From Corydoras sp. C115 (lineage: Eukaryota > Chordata > Actinopteri > Siluriformes > Callichthyidae), in NCBI GenBank assembly GCA_019802505.1, contig JAFMOC010000030.1, positions 1,109,501 to 1,173,500 on the forward strand: a DNA stretch of 64,000 bases. The letters are read 5' to 3'. The position numbers and the translations under genes were made by a program. Below are positions 20,861-33,526 of the stretch, in pieces. The notes below the pieces were generated by a model. That model searched no databases. It was not told where the DNA came from and worked only from the letters and a program-made list of their open reading frames with translations. How positions within the stretch are numbered: the stretch's first letter is position 1; each line of letters starts with the position of its first letter.

Positions 20861-23536
20861 TTACTCTTCACTGTGCTCGGAATGAAGAGACAATTCATCA
20901 CACAAAGAGGCAGCAGGTGTTTTCACTCACCTGATCTGACTTACTGAAGTTGCCTCTTATTTACAGATTCTGCTCAGTCACAACATGGGATCACATTAAT
21001 TCCTATTAGAAAGGCATTAAGAAGGTACCTAAATGCTTTCTTGGTTCCATCCTTGTACTTGTGCTTTTAAGTGTAGAATGTTAAGAAATGACAGTCATAG
21101 AAACTGCTTTAGAAATAGAAAGTGCTAGAGAATGCCAAAAAAGTCAAAATAGGATACTTTGGCCGAAGTCAGCAAAGGTAAGTACATTTTAAATTGAACA
21201 AGATACTGTATGATGCATAAAGCATGAAGGTAAATCCAAACATGGGAATCCTGGAGGAAAAGTTTGAAAAACACAGATCTGCAAAAAAGTAATAAAATAA
21301 ATAAATATTTTTTTATTATAGTTTATTTTTTATTTTATTTATTTATTTATTTATAGATGATGCATTTGCGTTTGTCTGTCTGTAGCAAACATTATTAAAA
21401 TGTCCATTTAATAGCGTTTCTTAGTTGCCAGATGTGTTTATCTGATTCTTATGTGACAAAACTTGCCAACTGTGTACTGTTTGTTTCAACCTTTTTCAAT
21501 TTTTAAAATTATTTTAGCTTCTAAAATGTGAAGTGTTTGCTACAATTATTTACAGAGGCAACTTTAATGGAAATTATTCAGGTTCTAATTGCTATAGAGG
21601 AAGATGATCTGTGTATAATTACAACAATGAACCTGTTGATTAATTTTAAACATTGGGAAAAATTCAACTGATGAATTTTAAATTGTGCATTTCTTGTGTA
21701 GAAAGTAAAGCACATGATTCCTTCATATATAAAATGTTCTATGATTCTTTACTAATCTAAGTAAACAGAACAACACACCAGGTGGTATTGCTATAAAAAT
21801 GTCAGTTTCTGCAGTCATGTTTGTTAAAAAAAAAAATAAAAAAAAAAGTGACATATGTTTGACAAATAAGTATGTAATGTGGATTTGTGCAACTTTAACG
21901 TGTAAATATAGTCCTGGCCAATGTGCAATGTAGTAAATGGCTGCTATGTAGTTGGTGATGTACATTTTGCTCCACCAGATGGGGCAAGAGAGCTATGAGT
22001 TGATTGATTTCCTGTAGATATGATTTGTGCATTATTCATTTACATTTTTCAGCAGACATTGACCTCAAGCTTGCACCAGTAATAAATCTGGCCTCAGTTA
22101 TACTTATGCCAATGTGATGATGAACGTTATATGAAGTTCTACATATTACAGCACACTTCCAAGTTAACTTTACACAGCGTACTAACAAAAGACTATGCTT
22201 AAAATATCACCTTCTCTTAGAAATATTAAAGGCTAATAGTCTTCAGATGACCTTTAGATTCTGGGGCGTCGTTGCATTGTTCAGTATAGAGAGCGGTATG
22301 AGAATGACCTCTAAAGACCACTTACAGTTAAGTGATTACACAGCCATGCAGGATGAAAAGAAGCCGGAGGGGGGGGGCTATAAAATTTCAGTTTCATTAG
22401 TTGTAGGTCATGTCTTTGTTTAAAGCCATGCTAACAACAGGATCAGCTGAATTGGTCATTCATTGCGCCTGTGAATAATAAAAGGTCACGTCCTTTTATA
22501 ACACAGAAAGCAAATGGATATCACATCAACAATCTGCGACCACAATCAGTAAACAGAAGAATAATTTACTGCCGTGACTTGGTTTGATTGTGATAAATGC
22601 TTAATATTTGTAGAGTTTCCAGTAAAAGCGTGCTTTCACCGAAAATAAATATGCTTATACCTTGAACAAACATTTTCTGTCTGATTAGAATTGTTTTATA
22701 GTCTAGGGGAGGGTTCCATAAGCAGACAGAGCTTTGACATAAGTAAGTGTTCTGGTTTCAGTCGTTTGTAGTATGTTCCATAAAGATGGATTTACAGCTT
22801 TGAGTTGCTTAATGGGTGGCGAGACTAAGCCTGTTCTGTAATACGCTTAGTTCAAACCAGTTCCATAAACAGCTAGCGTAACTCCTAAGGGAGTGCCAAC
22901 ATGTAGACTTTGAGGGGGGAATTGACTGTTGGTAGCCAAGTACTCCTTTATTGAACTATGGCTCAGTATATATTCTTATTAAATAGCAAAAACATACCTC
23001 CTACATAGATCAGAATTGCATGCCCTGCATTCTGCTGCTTTGTAATGTTGGTTTTGTGAGTGGAACAGTTGGCTTCAGGAAAGCACAGCCAGCCAGCTGG
23101 GAGCCATCACACCACACAGTTATTCCATATCACTTGAGTTAGTGCTTTGACTCCTGCTGCCCTTGTAGATCTGACAAGTGGCAGGATTCACACCTCACTC
23201 CCGCGCTCTGTGGTAAAAACTTGGGTTTTCTTGGGACACACCAAGAAACCGACTCTTTTTTGGAAAGGCTTGGGCTTACTAAACAGTTTGGGATTCGGTT
23301 TAGTGGGGGTTCTTTATTGTGGTTGAAGTCTGGGTCCTGTGGCAGGGAAAATAATGTATCATTATATTGTAAAATCATAGCCATGTCCTGATCATTGTAG
23401 TCTGAGTTTATTTTAATAGTTTAAATTAATGTATACTTGAAATTCCCTAAAACTGTCACTGTAAAAAAAAATGAAATACATAAATAAGGCTAAAATAACC
23501 TTACAGATATTTCCTTTATATGGGTACAAGAATTGA
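20861..23536. other. Unique intergenic DNA with minor low-complexity
   Basis: An AT-rich (ATTT)n-like tract lies at about 21290-21356, and a run of G follows GCCGGAG at about 22368-22377. The part at 22430-22580 is repeat-free and GC-balanced. The text at 22690-22880 (GGTTCCATAAGCAGACAGAG, GTTCCATAAACAGCTAGCGT) contains paired 'TTCCATAA' phrases that suggest a decayed small transposon. No gene recognised. Confidence 0.4.
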
Positions 23537-23710
23537 GGCAGCACAGTACCACACAATAATCTGATTGATTCCTGGCCAACCAGTGTCATTTTTGTACGTA
23601 GTTTTCATGTTCTCCTCATGCTTAAATGGTTATTCTTCTTAGACGCTTTTTCCCTCCCACAGTCCAAACACATACTGTATTCTGTAAGTCAATTAAGTTT
23701 GTAAATTCTG
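23537..23710 (+). mobile_element. Degenerate V-SINE
   Basis: GGCAGCACAGTACCACACAA is the head, TTTTCATGTTCTCCTCATGC the core, and TTCCCTCCCACAGTCCAAAC the start of the body. This is one of the few plus-strand copies. The B box is lost and the tail is not visible. Confidence 0.65.
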
Positions 23711-25239
23711 CAGAAGTGTTAATGTGTAATTTTTTTTAAATTTTTTTTGGCTGCAAACTCAAAACACTGAAACCCCAGATATTTTGTACTCTTAAACACT
23801 GTTACTTTTTACTTTTGGTGCATTAACACTAGGGAAATTTCCCTGAAATAACTTATCATTTGTAACTTTATGTATACATGCCAATGCGTGTGAATGCTGT
23901 TTGTGTGAGTGTGTTTGAATACATCAGTTCAGCATAATTACAAAATAGAAGTAAACACACGAGAACCAAGTGTTGCATCTATAAACACAATGAAATAAAC
24001 CCCACACTATTTTCAAGCAGAGGAAACGAGGGAGGCAGAGAACTGGAGAGTGGCGTGTTAGTATTGTGATGAAAGTATGCAGGACTGTGTGCCACATGCA
24101 AACTTTTCTGTTGGCCATTTTATAATGCTAACTTAATCCAAGCCAACTTAATTCAAGTGTATATAGACAACCTGTGCTGTCCTTGTGTACGTTATAATAA
24201 TTTTTTCTTCAGTAAATAAATATGCAGAAACATATTTAATGAAATTTTCTTAGCCAAACTTTCACCACTGTGGATTCTTTCGGAACTCCTACAGTTTATA
24301 CAGAGTATTGTACAGCTTCACCCTAACTGGATTTTTCTGGCTGCCTGTATTAAATGTAGATCTCAAATTCTTTTGAAAAAAGCTAGAAATTGAACCAGCT
24401 GCAACCTACCTGCTGATGGTTATCAAACACCACTCTGTTTTATGGGGCCTTTGGCCATCAAGCACTACTCAGCTGGATCCACTCTGGAGATTGTAATGCA
24501 GTCAAATCCAAAGATTGAGTTCTTTTTTTCATCCACCCAAATGATATAAACACTCTGTAGTGGTCAGAATGGCAAGCCCTGGTCCTCAAAGAGAACAAGA
24601 GACCTACCACTTCTTCTAGTATTTAAGCTTTCTAAAGTTCTTCTCTACTTTCTCTTTTCTTCCCTATTTTCTGTGCATTTCTTGTTATATAATTGATATA
24701 TGCACTTATTGTAGCTTTAAAAAAGTTGTTAGCTAGTTAGAGGAACCTAAGTATTTCAAAATATTGCTCTGCTTAAACCTTCTGAATGCTGTAAATCTTA
24801 GCTAAGTAGAGAAACAATATGTATAAACATGTCTTGGAAAACCTATTTGACCTTTCTTTACTATAGTATCATACAAAGGCAATCACTTTTCCTTTTTTAA
24901 ATCCCAAATGGTCAGCATTTGTCATCTTGACTGCTTTAACCCGATTACATGACCAAACAATGCCCTCTTGTACTCCTAACACTAAGACGAATTCTCAGGC
25001 TCTGACTAACTGATTGTGGTGTTGGAGAAAGTCATGGTCAGCCTTTTCAATTCCACAGAAGCAGGTGAAAAGTAATGGTGAATTATTTTACACAGAAAAC
25101 TGTAGGAAGCTTCTCATATTCTATTCACTTAGCCTGCAGGCACTCATGGATTTCTGAGGCCAGATATTTTTATGAGATGATGTGTTGATGTACATTAACC
25201 CCTCTATAATAACTGCTCACTAAGTTAGCTTCTCTTGTG
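23711..25239. other. Unique DNA, nothing recognised
   Basis: About 1.5 kb with no supported exon or repeat family. Short minus-strand frames of 64 codons have no family resemblance. Confidence 0.5.
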
Positions 25240-25256
25240 CTCGCTCTCGCTCTCTT

Positions 25257-25302
<46 letters not shown>
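25240..25302. repeat. (TC)n-(AC)n-(AT)n compound microsatellite
   Basis: CTCGCTCTCGCTCTCTTTCT grades into an uninterrupted (CA)n run and then a short (TA)n. Confidence 0.95.
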
Positions 25303-25333
25303 TTTTTTTAAATAACAAAACATAACTATATAT

Positions 25334-25362
25334 AGTACCAGTCAAAAGATTGACCACCAACA
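25334..25362 (+). repeat. Tc1-type terminal-repeat relic
   Basis: AGTACCAGTCAAAAGATTGA followed by CCACC closely matches the fish Tc1-type terminus 'CAGTACCAGTCAAAAGTTTGGACAC'. No matching opposite end was found. Confidence 0.45.
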
Positions 25363-26146
25363 TTTTTGCTCCACTTCATCAGATGAACTTTAGTTCTACA
25401 GACTAGTTCACTTGTTTGTGGACTAAGTCATACTGTGTTAGTCTCATTTACTCTGTTTTCTAATCTCAATCTATAGAAGTAAATATGTAGACTCTAATAT
25501 CCACAACATTTTGGCTTTTCAGCATCACATCTGTGTGGGTAAATAGAGAACGTAGCTCTGTGGGTGAGGAGCTTACCTCCTCAGGACAACATGTGCATGC
25601 TGAGAGCATCTGTTTCTGCATCACAAGAAAAGAAGCAGCTGCTTCATCAAAGCATGCCACGTCTTTTTCAGAACAGTTTTGCCGTATGTTCTTCAGACTG
25701 GTATCAAGCACAATTGTGCTTTGTTCAGGTCCTGAACTGACACAGTTTTGGCAGAATTACACAAAGAATATTTTGTAAAAAAGATTCCAGATGTTTCATA
25801 TAAATGAAAACCCAAACCAAAATTCCCAAAAATTTATTATTTATTATTGTTTTTGTTTTTGCGTTTAACATGTTGTCCATAAGGTTTTATGTACTTAGAT
25901 TGGGGAAACTTGTTTTGTATCCAGAATGAAATCATTAAATTTATGGATCTCATCAGCGTAATCGCTTGCCATCTCAAATTTCATACTAGTACCAACCCTG
26001 AGTGACAAATGATTGAGGTCAAACAAAATAATCCATTGCTCATTTAGCATTATACTTCCTCTTATTACTTTCAAAGTGGACAAGTGTACACAGTCTGCTT
26101 TGTGAACTTCCTAACAAAGTTTCTTATTTTAACAGATGTGAGTAGC
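25363..26146. other. Unassigned complex DNA
   Basis: Two overlapping 81-codon frames, plus at 25533-25778 and minus at 25466-25711, cover a GC-balanced patch. Neither resembles a known protein. It may be interior sequence of a decayed DNA transposon bounded on the left by the terminus at 25334. Confidence 0.3.
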
Positions 26147-26623
26147 CTATTCCCAAGTGACCCCAATGTGCACTTCCTGGCCAGCAAAGCTCGGCACATG
26201 AGCAACAATCTCACTTTGTGTCCACATGTTCAGCATTCCAATCACAGCAGCTTTTGAAGTCACATTAGACCGGCTTGATTGTTTCTGAAACACTTGCACT
26301 TGAACTCCGACTTTATCCTGACTGTCCCATATGTTCTGCTGTAGAGGCTTGGACGTACATGAATTATCAAAAATCAATATAAGGAATAAGCATTCGTCAC
26401 GGACGCATACAAGTATAAGCAGTTTATATGATTTGAAGTTCAGCGGAAACAAGTGTGTAACTTGTTCACTTAAAGGGATTAAAATGCTTTCTGTGCTTTC
26501 ACCCTGCAAGTTCAGCACAAGGTATAATACTACATGTGGTTTTAACCCAAAGTGGAGACCTTTCCGTGTGTAATCATGATAGTTTTTCATTGATTGGAAA
26601 TAAGTCAAATGCACACTTACCAC
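26147..26623 (-). other. Longest complex open frame in the window (158 codons), unassigned
   Basis: The minus-strand frame starts MVSVHLTYFQSMKNYHDYTR and ends HIGVTWE. It has no dipeptide repeat or obvious repeat-family parentage, and its composition is varied (Gln, Ser, Val, Cys). I recognise no domain. An 80-codon antisense frame overlaps it. There is no CpG-rich start region, and the plus strand has an acceptor-like TTTCTTATTTTAACAG just outside it near 26120. It may be a chance frame, a transposon relic, or an exon fragment. It is not called as a gene. Confidence 0.2.
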
Positions 26624-26744
26624 ACTTATTAAACTCTTTCAGAAACTCCCATCAGTTTTTTTCCCCAAAACAATCCCTCTACATAACATGTTTTTGAGCA
26701 CTGGTTTAGGGTACAGAACTTCACATCCCATATTTGGATAAGCA

Positions 26745-27016
26745 GTTCAGAAGATGGCTTCCCATACCCATCCAAAGTGAAAAATGCTGGGTGTGGGAAG
26801 ATACCAGGACAGGGCACCCTCACAGTTACTCACAGACACTAGATGGGGCAATTTAGAGCTGCCAATTTACTTTGAATCCATGTTTTTGGACTGTGTGAAG
26901 AAAACCTGAAGAAAACCCACGCAGACACAATGAGAACATGGAAAATTCACCCAGATTGGGATTTGAACTTGGATAACTAGGTGGGCGTGCTAACCACTCA
27001 GCCATCATCCCACCTA
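26745..27016 (-). mobile_element. V-SINE, 3' tail lost
   Basis: In minus orientation: AGGTGGGATGATGGCTGAGT (head with A box region), CCAAGTTCAAATCCCAATCT (B-box region), core TTTCCATGTTCTCATTGTGT, then CAGTCCAAAAACATGGATTC and a body with GGTGCCCTGTCCTGG. The distal part ends near CATGGG at about 26757. No target-site duplication is evident. Confidence 0.8.
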
Positions 27017-28214
27017 GTTTATTCTCTGTATGTCTAAAATATAAATAATTTCCACCATTTTTTTCCCTTTATTTAACCTTGTTTATCCAATTGTCTTTAC
27101 TAGTCTTACTCCATAGACCAGTTATATCCAGCAATGCCTTCGATTCATCGTGACCCATTTCTCCAAATTAATCATTCAAATCCTCCCTGCAAGATCTGTC
27201 CATAACCATGGACTTACAATTCACATGAAACCAAATCTACTCATCAATAAAACAGCCATTTCCTGCACATTCAATCAATAAACATTTGATTTGATTTGTT
27301 TGATTAGTAGCACTTTTTTTATACAGTTGGCTGACATTTCCAATATCTGTGAGCTGACTGATCCACCAAATAATGATTCTATTTTTTAAACAGTGCAATG
27401 ATCAGGTAATGATGCACATGGCCATTAGCTAGAGAACAGCCAACAAGCAATTACACTGGCAAGACACAGAGGTGAACAAGAGAGCATGGGAAAAAAAAGC
27501 CTTCACATTGATGAACAGATGGGTAGTGCTACTGGTCAGTGTTTATACAACATTAGTGTGCTGTGGTGTTTTTCATCACCAGCCACCAGCACAGCTGGGC
27601 TTTGTATAAGAATGATAGATCACAACACTGGTGTAATTATTACATTTGTCAAAATGATCAATCATTTTTGTTAAGTTTTCCTTCCTTCCTTATTGTTTAA
27701 CTATTTTGGTAGATTTTTGTTTTGTTTAATTCTTTTTTTTTAAAGAAAAAATGAAGAAAAATGTCCCTTAATTCTTTAGATTTTTTAAATGTCCGTCTCT
27801 TGATATAGGTGAAAAGACAAACTGTTTTTAATAATTCTCTGACTCCGCATTCATGTTCTCCTGCTCATGGATCCGGTGGCATCATTAGGATTTAGACTTA
27901 ATGCTCTGATCACTTCAACAGGATCACATAAGCAGTTTTTTTTTTTTATTTTTATGGAAGAATAGATGCCTTGTCTTTTAGACAGATACAGTAGTAAAGC
28001 TCATTCTGTCTGCCACACAAATAGTAGTGTGAGCAATGGGAAAGGCCACAGAAGAGGAGTTGGCTGCTTTACTGCCAAACTGAGAAGGCTGTTGGAAAAT
28101 GTGGGGAATGAAAAGGCACTTTCACTTGACTTAGATTTTTCATTTAGCCTCTATATTTAACAGTCATTTTAAAGCAATATGAAGTTTAAATAATGTAATT
28201 CTTTGCATATTTAT
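27017..28214. other. Unique AT-rich DNA
   Basis: No gene recognised. The patch at 27840-27920 (GCTCATGGATCCGGTGGCAT) is more complex than its flanks. Confidence 0.45.
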
Positions 28215-28520
28215 TGTGCTTATAGACACAAAACAGCCACTTTATTAGCTACACTTTTTTTTTTTTTTTTGCTCTTGTCTATTTTATCAGTTCCACTTAA
28301 ACATATGGATGCACTTTTGTAGTGCCACAATTAGATTATAGTCCATCTGTTTAACTATATTGTCCTTTTCTCTGTTGTCTAGTGGTCAAGACCCCCCGCA
28401 GGGTCTTTACAGATCAGGTATCCTTTGGGTGGTGAATTGGGTGGATTTTTCTCAGTTTAACAGTGTCACCCCAACTACATGAGTGAAGTTACTGCCATTA
28501 CAGTGCTGAAAATAACCACT
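28215..28520 (-). repeat. Dispersed teleost repeat, probably a non-autonomous transposon
   Basis: The ordered phrases CAGCCACTTTATTAGCTACA, TATCAGTTCCACTTAAACAT, ATAGTCCATCTGTTTAACTA, GGTCAAGACCCCCCGCAGGG and GGGTGGTGAATTGGGTGGAT are a decayed version of a repeat that is very common in fish genomes. A short piece of the same family is at 2503-2560 in opposite orientation. A T run (about 28255-28270) interrupts it. Class not assigned with confidence. Confidence 0.6.
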
Positions 28521-29799
28521 ACCCATATTTGTTTACTGTGTTGGTTCTGTAAACAATAGAGAACAGTGTAAAGTTGTGAAACTACAAAAGGAAAGTAGCT
28601 GATGAAGTACAGTATGTTTTTACCTGTATGGTTATATTGTTTAAGATGTGATTGGTGATTCAATAAAAGGTTTTACAATACAATAACCATATCATTCTAA
28701 AGGGTATTTTCTGTTATACTCTGCTTAATTCAACTTTTAACCCTTTATGTCTTATAGAAATTATAGCAGATTTTTCTACATGAGGGCAAAATGGAGCAAA
28801 ATTGACCCCATATGTTGATAATTAAGGTTGTAGTCAAAACAGACCTGAAACACTAGGACCATTCTAGTAGAATGAAAGCAATCCCAGAGCCTCACCCATT
28901 CAGCCGTGTGTGACGTACAGATCCTTAAAGTGCTACTCCACATGAGATGAAGACTTTATTCAACTCTGAATGTACTTGTAAGCTCCTTAGAGAGATTCAA
29001 AACCAAGAGACTTGCAGTGCACCTGCATGATTTTGGCATTTCGAGCTTAGGGTGCGGTTGCAGCACTTCCTTTAGAAACACTGGAGCTTTCTGCTTATTC
29101 TTTGCTCAGCTAAAATTAAAAGGCAAAGCAAAATTGTTCAGGCTGCTGATAAGAAAAATGTCTGACTGTGGCCATCCCACTGCACAACTGAACTAACAGC
29201 AGGACTTTTATGAATACAGGACATACTTTCTTTGAGGATTGCTTTCTTTGAAGTTGGTTGGAAAACAACGTCAGAAAATGGAATTTCTTGTCCCTAAGGG
29301 TTACAATACTCAGGGTATTAAAAAGTTACTTTTACATTTTTAGAGTGTTTTTAAAGATTTCTCTTCATACATAAGTATACTTTAAGGTCAGACATCAGTG
29401 TCTTAATCCATTATGTTTATTTTAGGTTTAGCTCTTCCACAGTATTCTCACTTAAGCATGCTTTTCTTTAAATTGCCTTATGTGTTAGGTTACAGTCATT
29501 CTGAAAATTGGCATTCTCCAAACTGTCTCCCAACAACAATGTAAGAGCAAACTCTTATTTCTGCAAGATCATTGAGAAACTTGATATTTAATTAGACAAT
29601 TTGTTCATTCACAATAGACCCTTAAGTTGTTTCTAAGATCTTTAATCTGCCAATGTTATAAAGCTCACAATCTAGACATATTACTTGCCTCTGCTATCTA
29701 CATTAAGTAACAAACATCCTAGGGTTCATGGTAAGGATTAAGTTCTTGATGGGGGTCTCACTATTGAAGTTCTCTAAAGAGTCTAGTACTATGCTGTGT
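28521..29799. other. Unique AT-rich DNA
   Basis: No exon or repeat family recognised. The segment at 29040-29260 is repeat-free and moderately complex. Confidence 0.45.
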
Positions 29800-30430
29800 T
29801 CTTTCTAAACACCTGCTCTGGTAATGTCATAACCTTTATTATTGCTAGGCTAATGACACTAAGATCATCCTTTGCCCCATACATTTCATCTCATCCAATC
29901 TCAACATGTTTGGATGGATGACATTCCATCATAGATGGCAGCTAATAACCTAAAGCTTAATCTCAGCAAGACTGGGCTTTTGCTTATTATAGGTAACCTT
30001 TTCCTCTTTGCAAAGATCTTGCTGTCTACTTATGGTGATCAAAGCATCAAAGAATGCATGAAACTTATTGTCACAGTCAATAAACTTTGTCTTTATGCTC
30101 ATTACTAGTGTGACACAGCAATGTGAATTCCTCTTTTACAACATCAGGAGAATTCAACCTGTTCTTTCCACAGAAGCAACTCAGCTGCTTGTTTAGGCTC
30201 TTGTCACATCTAGTCTGGATTACTGCAACGGTCTCCTGGCAGGTCTTTCTAGTAAATCCATCAAATCCATCACTGCAACTGATCCAGAATGCTGCAGGTT
30301 GTGTGGTCTTCAATTTTCCATGGTTCCACCCCATAGATGCTTACACACCCAGCTAAAAATGGACAAACTCCTTTGGAAATCAAACACTGCCCTTAAGCAT
30401 GACTGATCTGTCCTGGCATCTAAATAGTGA
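29800..30430 (+). pseudogene. LINE reverse transcriptase remnant (L2/CR1-like), broken
   Basis: The DNA encodes three recognisable pieces of a non-LTR reverse transcriptase, in order. The first contains C*ANDTKIIL near 29846, the position of the catalytic YADD box, with Tyr replaced by a stop and the first Asp by Asn. The second reads MAANNLKLNLSKTGLLLIIG (about 29934-29993). The third reads ALVTSSLDYCNGLLAGL (about 30197-30247), matching the conserved 'SRLDYCNSLLAGLP' thumb-region motif. A decayed 'Q.AA..V' segment follows. The first two pieces are in different frames and several stops are present, so the enzyme is dead. These motifs are typical of the L2/CR1-related LINEs abundant in fish. 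The 5' part of the element is missing. Confidence 0.8.
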
Positions 30431-33049
30431 AACAAACATCTCTTAGTAGTCTAAACTGTAGGTCTTCAAAATACTACCTAGCACATCAAACTAGTGTTTA
30501 CTCCCTACCAGATTCATTCATTTTAAAATTGATACAATAATTTTCACAATTTTTACTCATTTGTCAGATAGTTTCATAATGGCTTTAAACACAGTTTTGG
30601 CTATCAAATATGTCAGATAGGCCATATACACTAGAATGTGGAGCTTAATGCTGACTAAACACCTTTGTATGTTATATGTGATAACTTATTATGTTTGAAA
30701 ACATAAATCTATGGCACAAATACCTTTAGTATTAACACATTATATTTTTATCCTTTAACCTATGGAAAATCATTAGTAGTTAAAGACAGCTTCAGTTTGT
30801 TCCAAAATCAGTTTTGTAAGCAGTGGAAAAAAGTTTAAAGAAGCAGTAAAATGTGTGCTTTTGGTGGCTGATTCATACTTAACGGTTGTCTGGGAAAAGA
30901 CATTGTGCCTCGTGGCATGTCTCGTTAAGTGGTTTCCAGCATGTGTACTACAAATGTGCCTCGCCATAATAATCCTGTACTTATAAAATGTTTTAAAGGA
31001 CAATTTCAACGTAATTCCTTTTAAATAAACCCATATCTACACTTTTATATGGCTCTTTAGAAACATTACCGTTTTGTATGACTATCTGGCTCATGATTTT
31101 TTATTTTAAAAAGTGTATATTTAATGTAATCAACCAAAATAAAATATGACAAGCATGTGTTACCTAAAAGCTTATTTAGATGCTAACATTTTTATTATTA
31201 GCAGTCTTTCATTTGTATTTTTTGAAGGTCTACCCTTATTTAATTTAACATTAAGCTGAAAAGATGTATTAATTGTGTGCCTTTGCTTAACGTTGGCGCT
31301 GGATTCACAGTTAACAAACCTCTATGTTTAAAGAAAAAAAAGTTATTAAATAAATCAAAATCCTCTTTGTATCCCACTGTAATTTGACTTTCCAGGTTTG
31401 TCCTTTGGTTGATTTTTAAATTTTTTTCTTAAGTCTTAAAAACACCTGGTAAAAAGAAAATAAAGGTTAAATTATTCTGGAATACTAATATATTTAAAAC
31501 ATATTTTTTACATAACATACACTTAGTGCATGCAGCAGTTCTTAAATTCTACATTTATTATGATTTTAAAAGTCAGCAGATTTCCAGATGGTAAAATCTC
31601 TAATGACTTTTCCAAAAACAACTTTATGTGTGTATTAGCCAAACTTTTTACATCACTCTTCTCTTTCTGTGGTCTGCTTTTCTCCTCTTTACCTGGCGGC
31701 CCATCCCCCCTCATGGCAGCCTGAGGATGGAAAAGAATTTGACTAGTTGTTTCCAGATGTAGACTGTGTGCCGAGTCGGCTGTGACTTCCTTCACAGACA
31801 GTTACTGCACAATGCGGGTGTAAAGTCACAGCCTCATCTTTCCAAATCACACAGTAAAAAATAATATAATGATTGATTCAAATAATCAGTAGTTAAAATA
31901 TTTAGTCTGTCAACGATTCGTGTTTTGGACTACATTTGTTAACCAGCAAAAACTTCCAGTTATATGTTTATTACATCTCTGTTTATAATTTAATTATAAA
32001 TTTTAATTGTCTTTGTCTAATTAGTTTCTGTTCTAGAGGAGTATTGAAGAATTCATCTAGGTCAGTCTTATTTTGGATATTCTTTCTTCTCCATCACCTG
32101 CATGTCTGGCTGTTATCTTCAAATTTAGGCTTTTGTCGTGCATTTAATTTTCTGTCACTGTATTTTTGAATCCAGGAGCGACTTATAGCTCCTCCTCAAA
32201 TGTGTTGTCCTTCCACTGAACTTGAGCAACTGGGTGATGACGATGCCATTACAGTACAGAAAAGTCACTAGAATTCCCAGCTGACCTTTCTCATTCATGC
32301 CACATGGCCATAAACTGGATGTGTATCCAATTGAGAACCACATAAGCAAGTAATTCAGATCTGATTTAAAAAGATTAAATGGCTGTGTCGACAGATATAA
32401 TTACCATGATCAGATCTGTTTCACCTTAAGGGGGAAAAAAAAAAACCTATATGAGTCACTTCCTCATTATGTGAACGGAGAATAATTTAATACATAAATA
32501 GTACGAATGAGTGAAGTAGTTTGGTGCAAAACTTTTATTCTCTCCATTTTCTATCAAGTATAACTGGTGTTAAAACTTATAAAGTTAAATATTATTGAGA
32601 AAAGACTTGGAGTTTAATGGTGCAGTCTTTGTCTTAGAATTATTGTAAACCGAAATGTAGAGTATTCAAGGGATATCACACCTACATTTCATAGCCGTAT
32701 GTCAAGTCTAATAACCTACTGTAATCCACAATATCCCAGTGTTTTTAAACCCAATTTACAGAAATTACCATATAATGCATATATGCAATTATAGACATTT
32801 TGGACATTAATTCTGATGTGGAAGTAAAATGCTTGTCTGGACAATGATCATTTTAAATTTATAATGGCTTTAAAAGAAAAACACACAGGTGTGGATGTCA
32901 CAGTGTAAACAAGACTTCTCTGCAGACATTGCACATGTCAAAATCAAGTAAAGTCGAAGTGAGGTGCATGTTTTGTAACTTTATGTATGGTGACTTTATG
33001 TATGTATAAACTGTTTGCCATGTTGAGAGAAACTCCAGATGACTGGATT
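30431..33049. other. Unique AT-rich DNA, nothing supported
   Basis: About 2.6 kb without recognised repeats or exons. Minor open frames of 64 to 90 codons at 31523-32349 lack family features. Confidence 0.45.
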
Positions 33050-33380
33050 CTCAGAGGTTCAGAGTGAAGAGATTTACTGAGAGCCCAGCAAAGGATCTCT
33101 CTGCTTGATGGGAAAAAGGGCACTCACTAAGGCTTTGGAAATTAAATCAATGTCTGGGATCTGGGCAGGATAAGAGTCAAACAGAGACAGGAAGCTCAAT
33201 CACACACACTCTCACACTCGTATCCACACACACGTCTGTGATGTGGTACAGACGGCAGCCAGTCTCTCTGTGAGGCCATTACGTTAGAGAAGCTATAAAT
33301 GCCCATGTGTCACTGATCCCCCAGCACTCCATTCACTTCATCCACCACAAAGCATCACAGTCTCTTCCAACTAGTTGACA
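33050..33380. promoter_or_regulatory. Candidate conserved non-coding element
   Basis: A GC-balanced block containing AAGCTATAAATGCCCATGTG and CAGCACTCCATTCACTTCAT, plus short CA-rich phrases. TATAAAT near 33294 could be read as a TATA box, but no exon is evident downstream. Proposed from composition only. Confidence 0.25.
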
Positions 33381-33526
33381 AATACAGGAGTAGTTGGTCA
33401 GCAATCCAGATATTGTCTTTATTTACTACGTTTTCAGATTTGCATATTTATATGATAATTTGAGGGTATTGTTAATGCAGTCAATTAGCAATAACTGAAT
33501 ATACACTTACATATAACATGGTTTTG

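Noticed and set aside
32155..32349. Minus-strand frame with GILVTFLYCNGIV, recalling the last membrane segment of class B GPCRs
   Set aside because: The family motif is YC-F-x-N-x-E-V; here the two residues after YC and the Glu are absent and nothing else of the receptor is nearby. Likely coincidence.
33290..33300. TATAAAT as a core promoter
   Set aside because: No CpG enrichment, exon or splice donor follows; AT-rich hexamers are common in this window.
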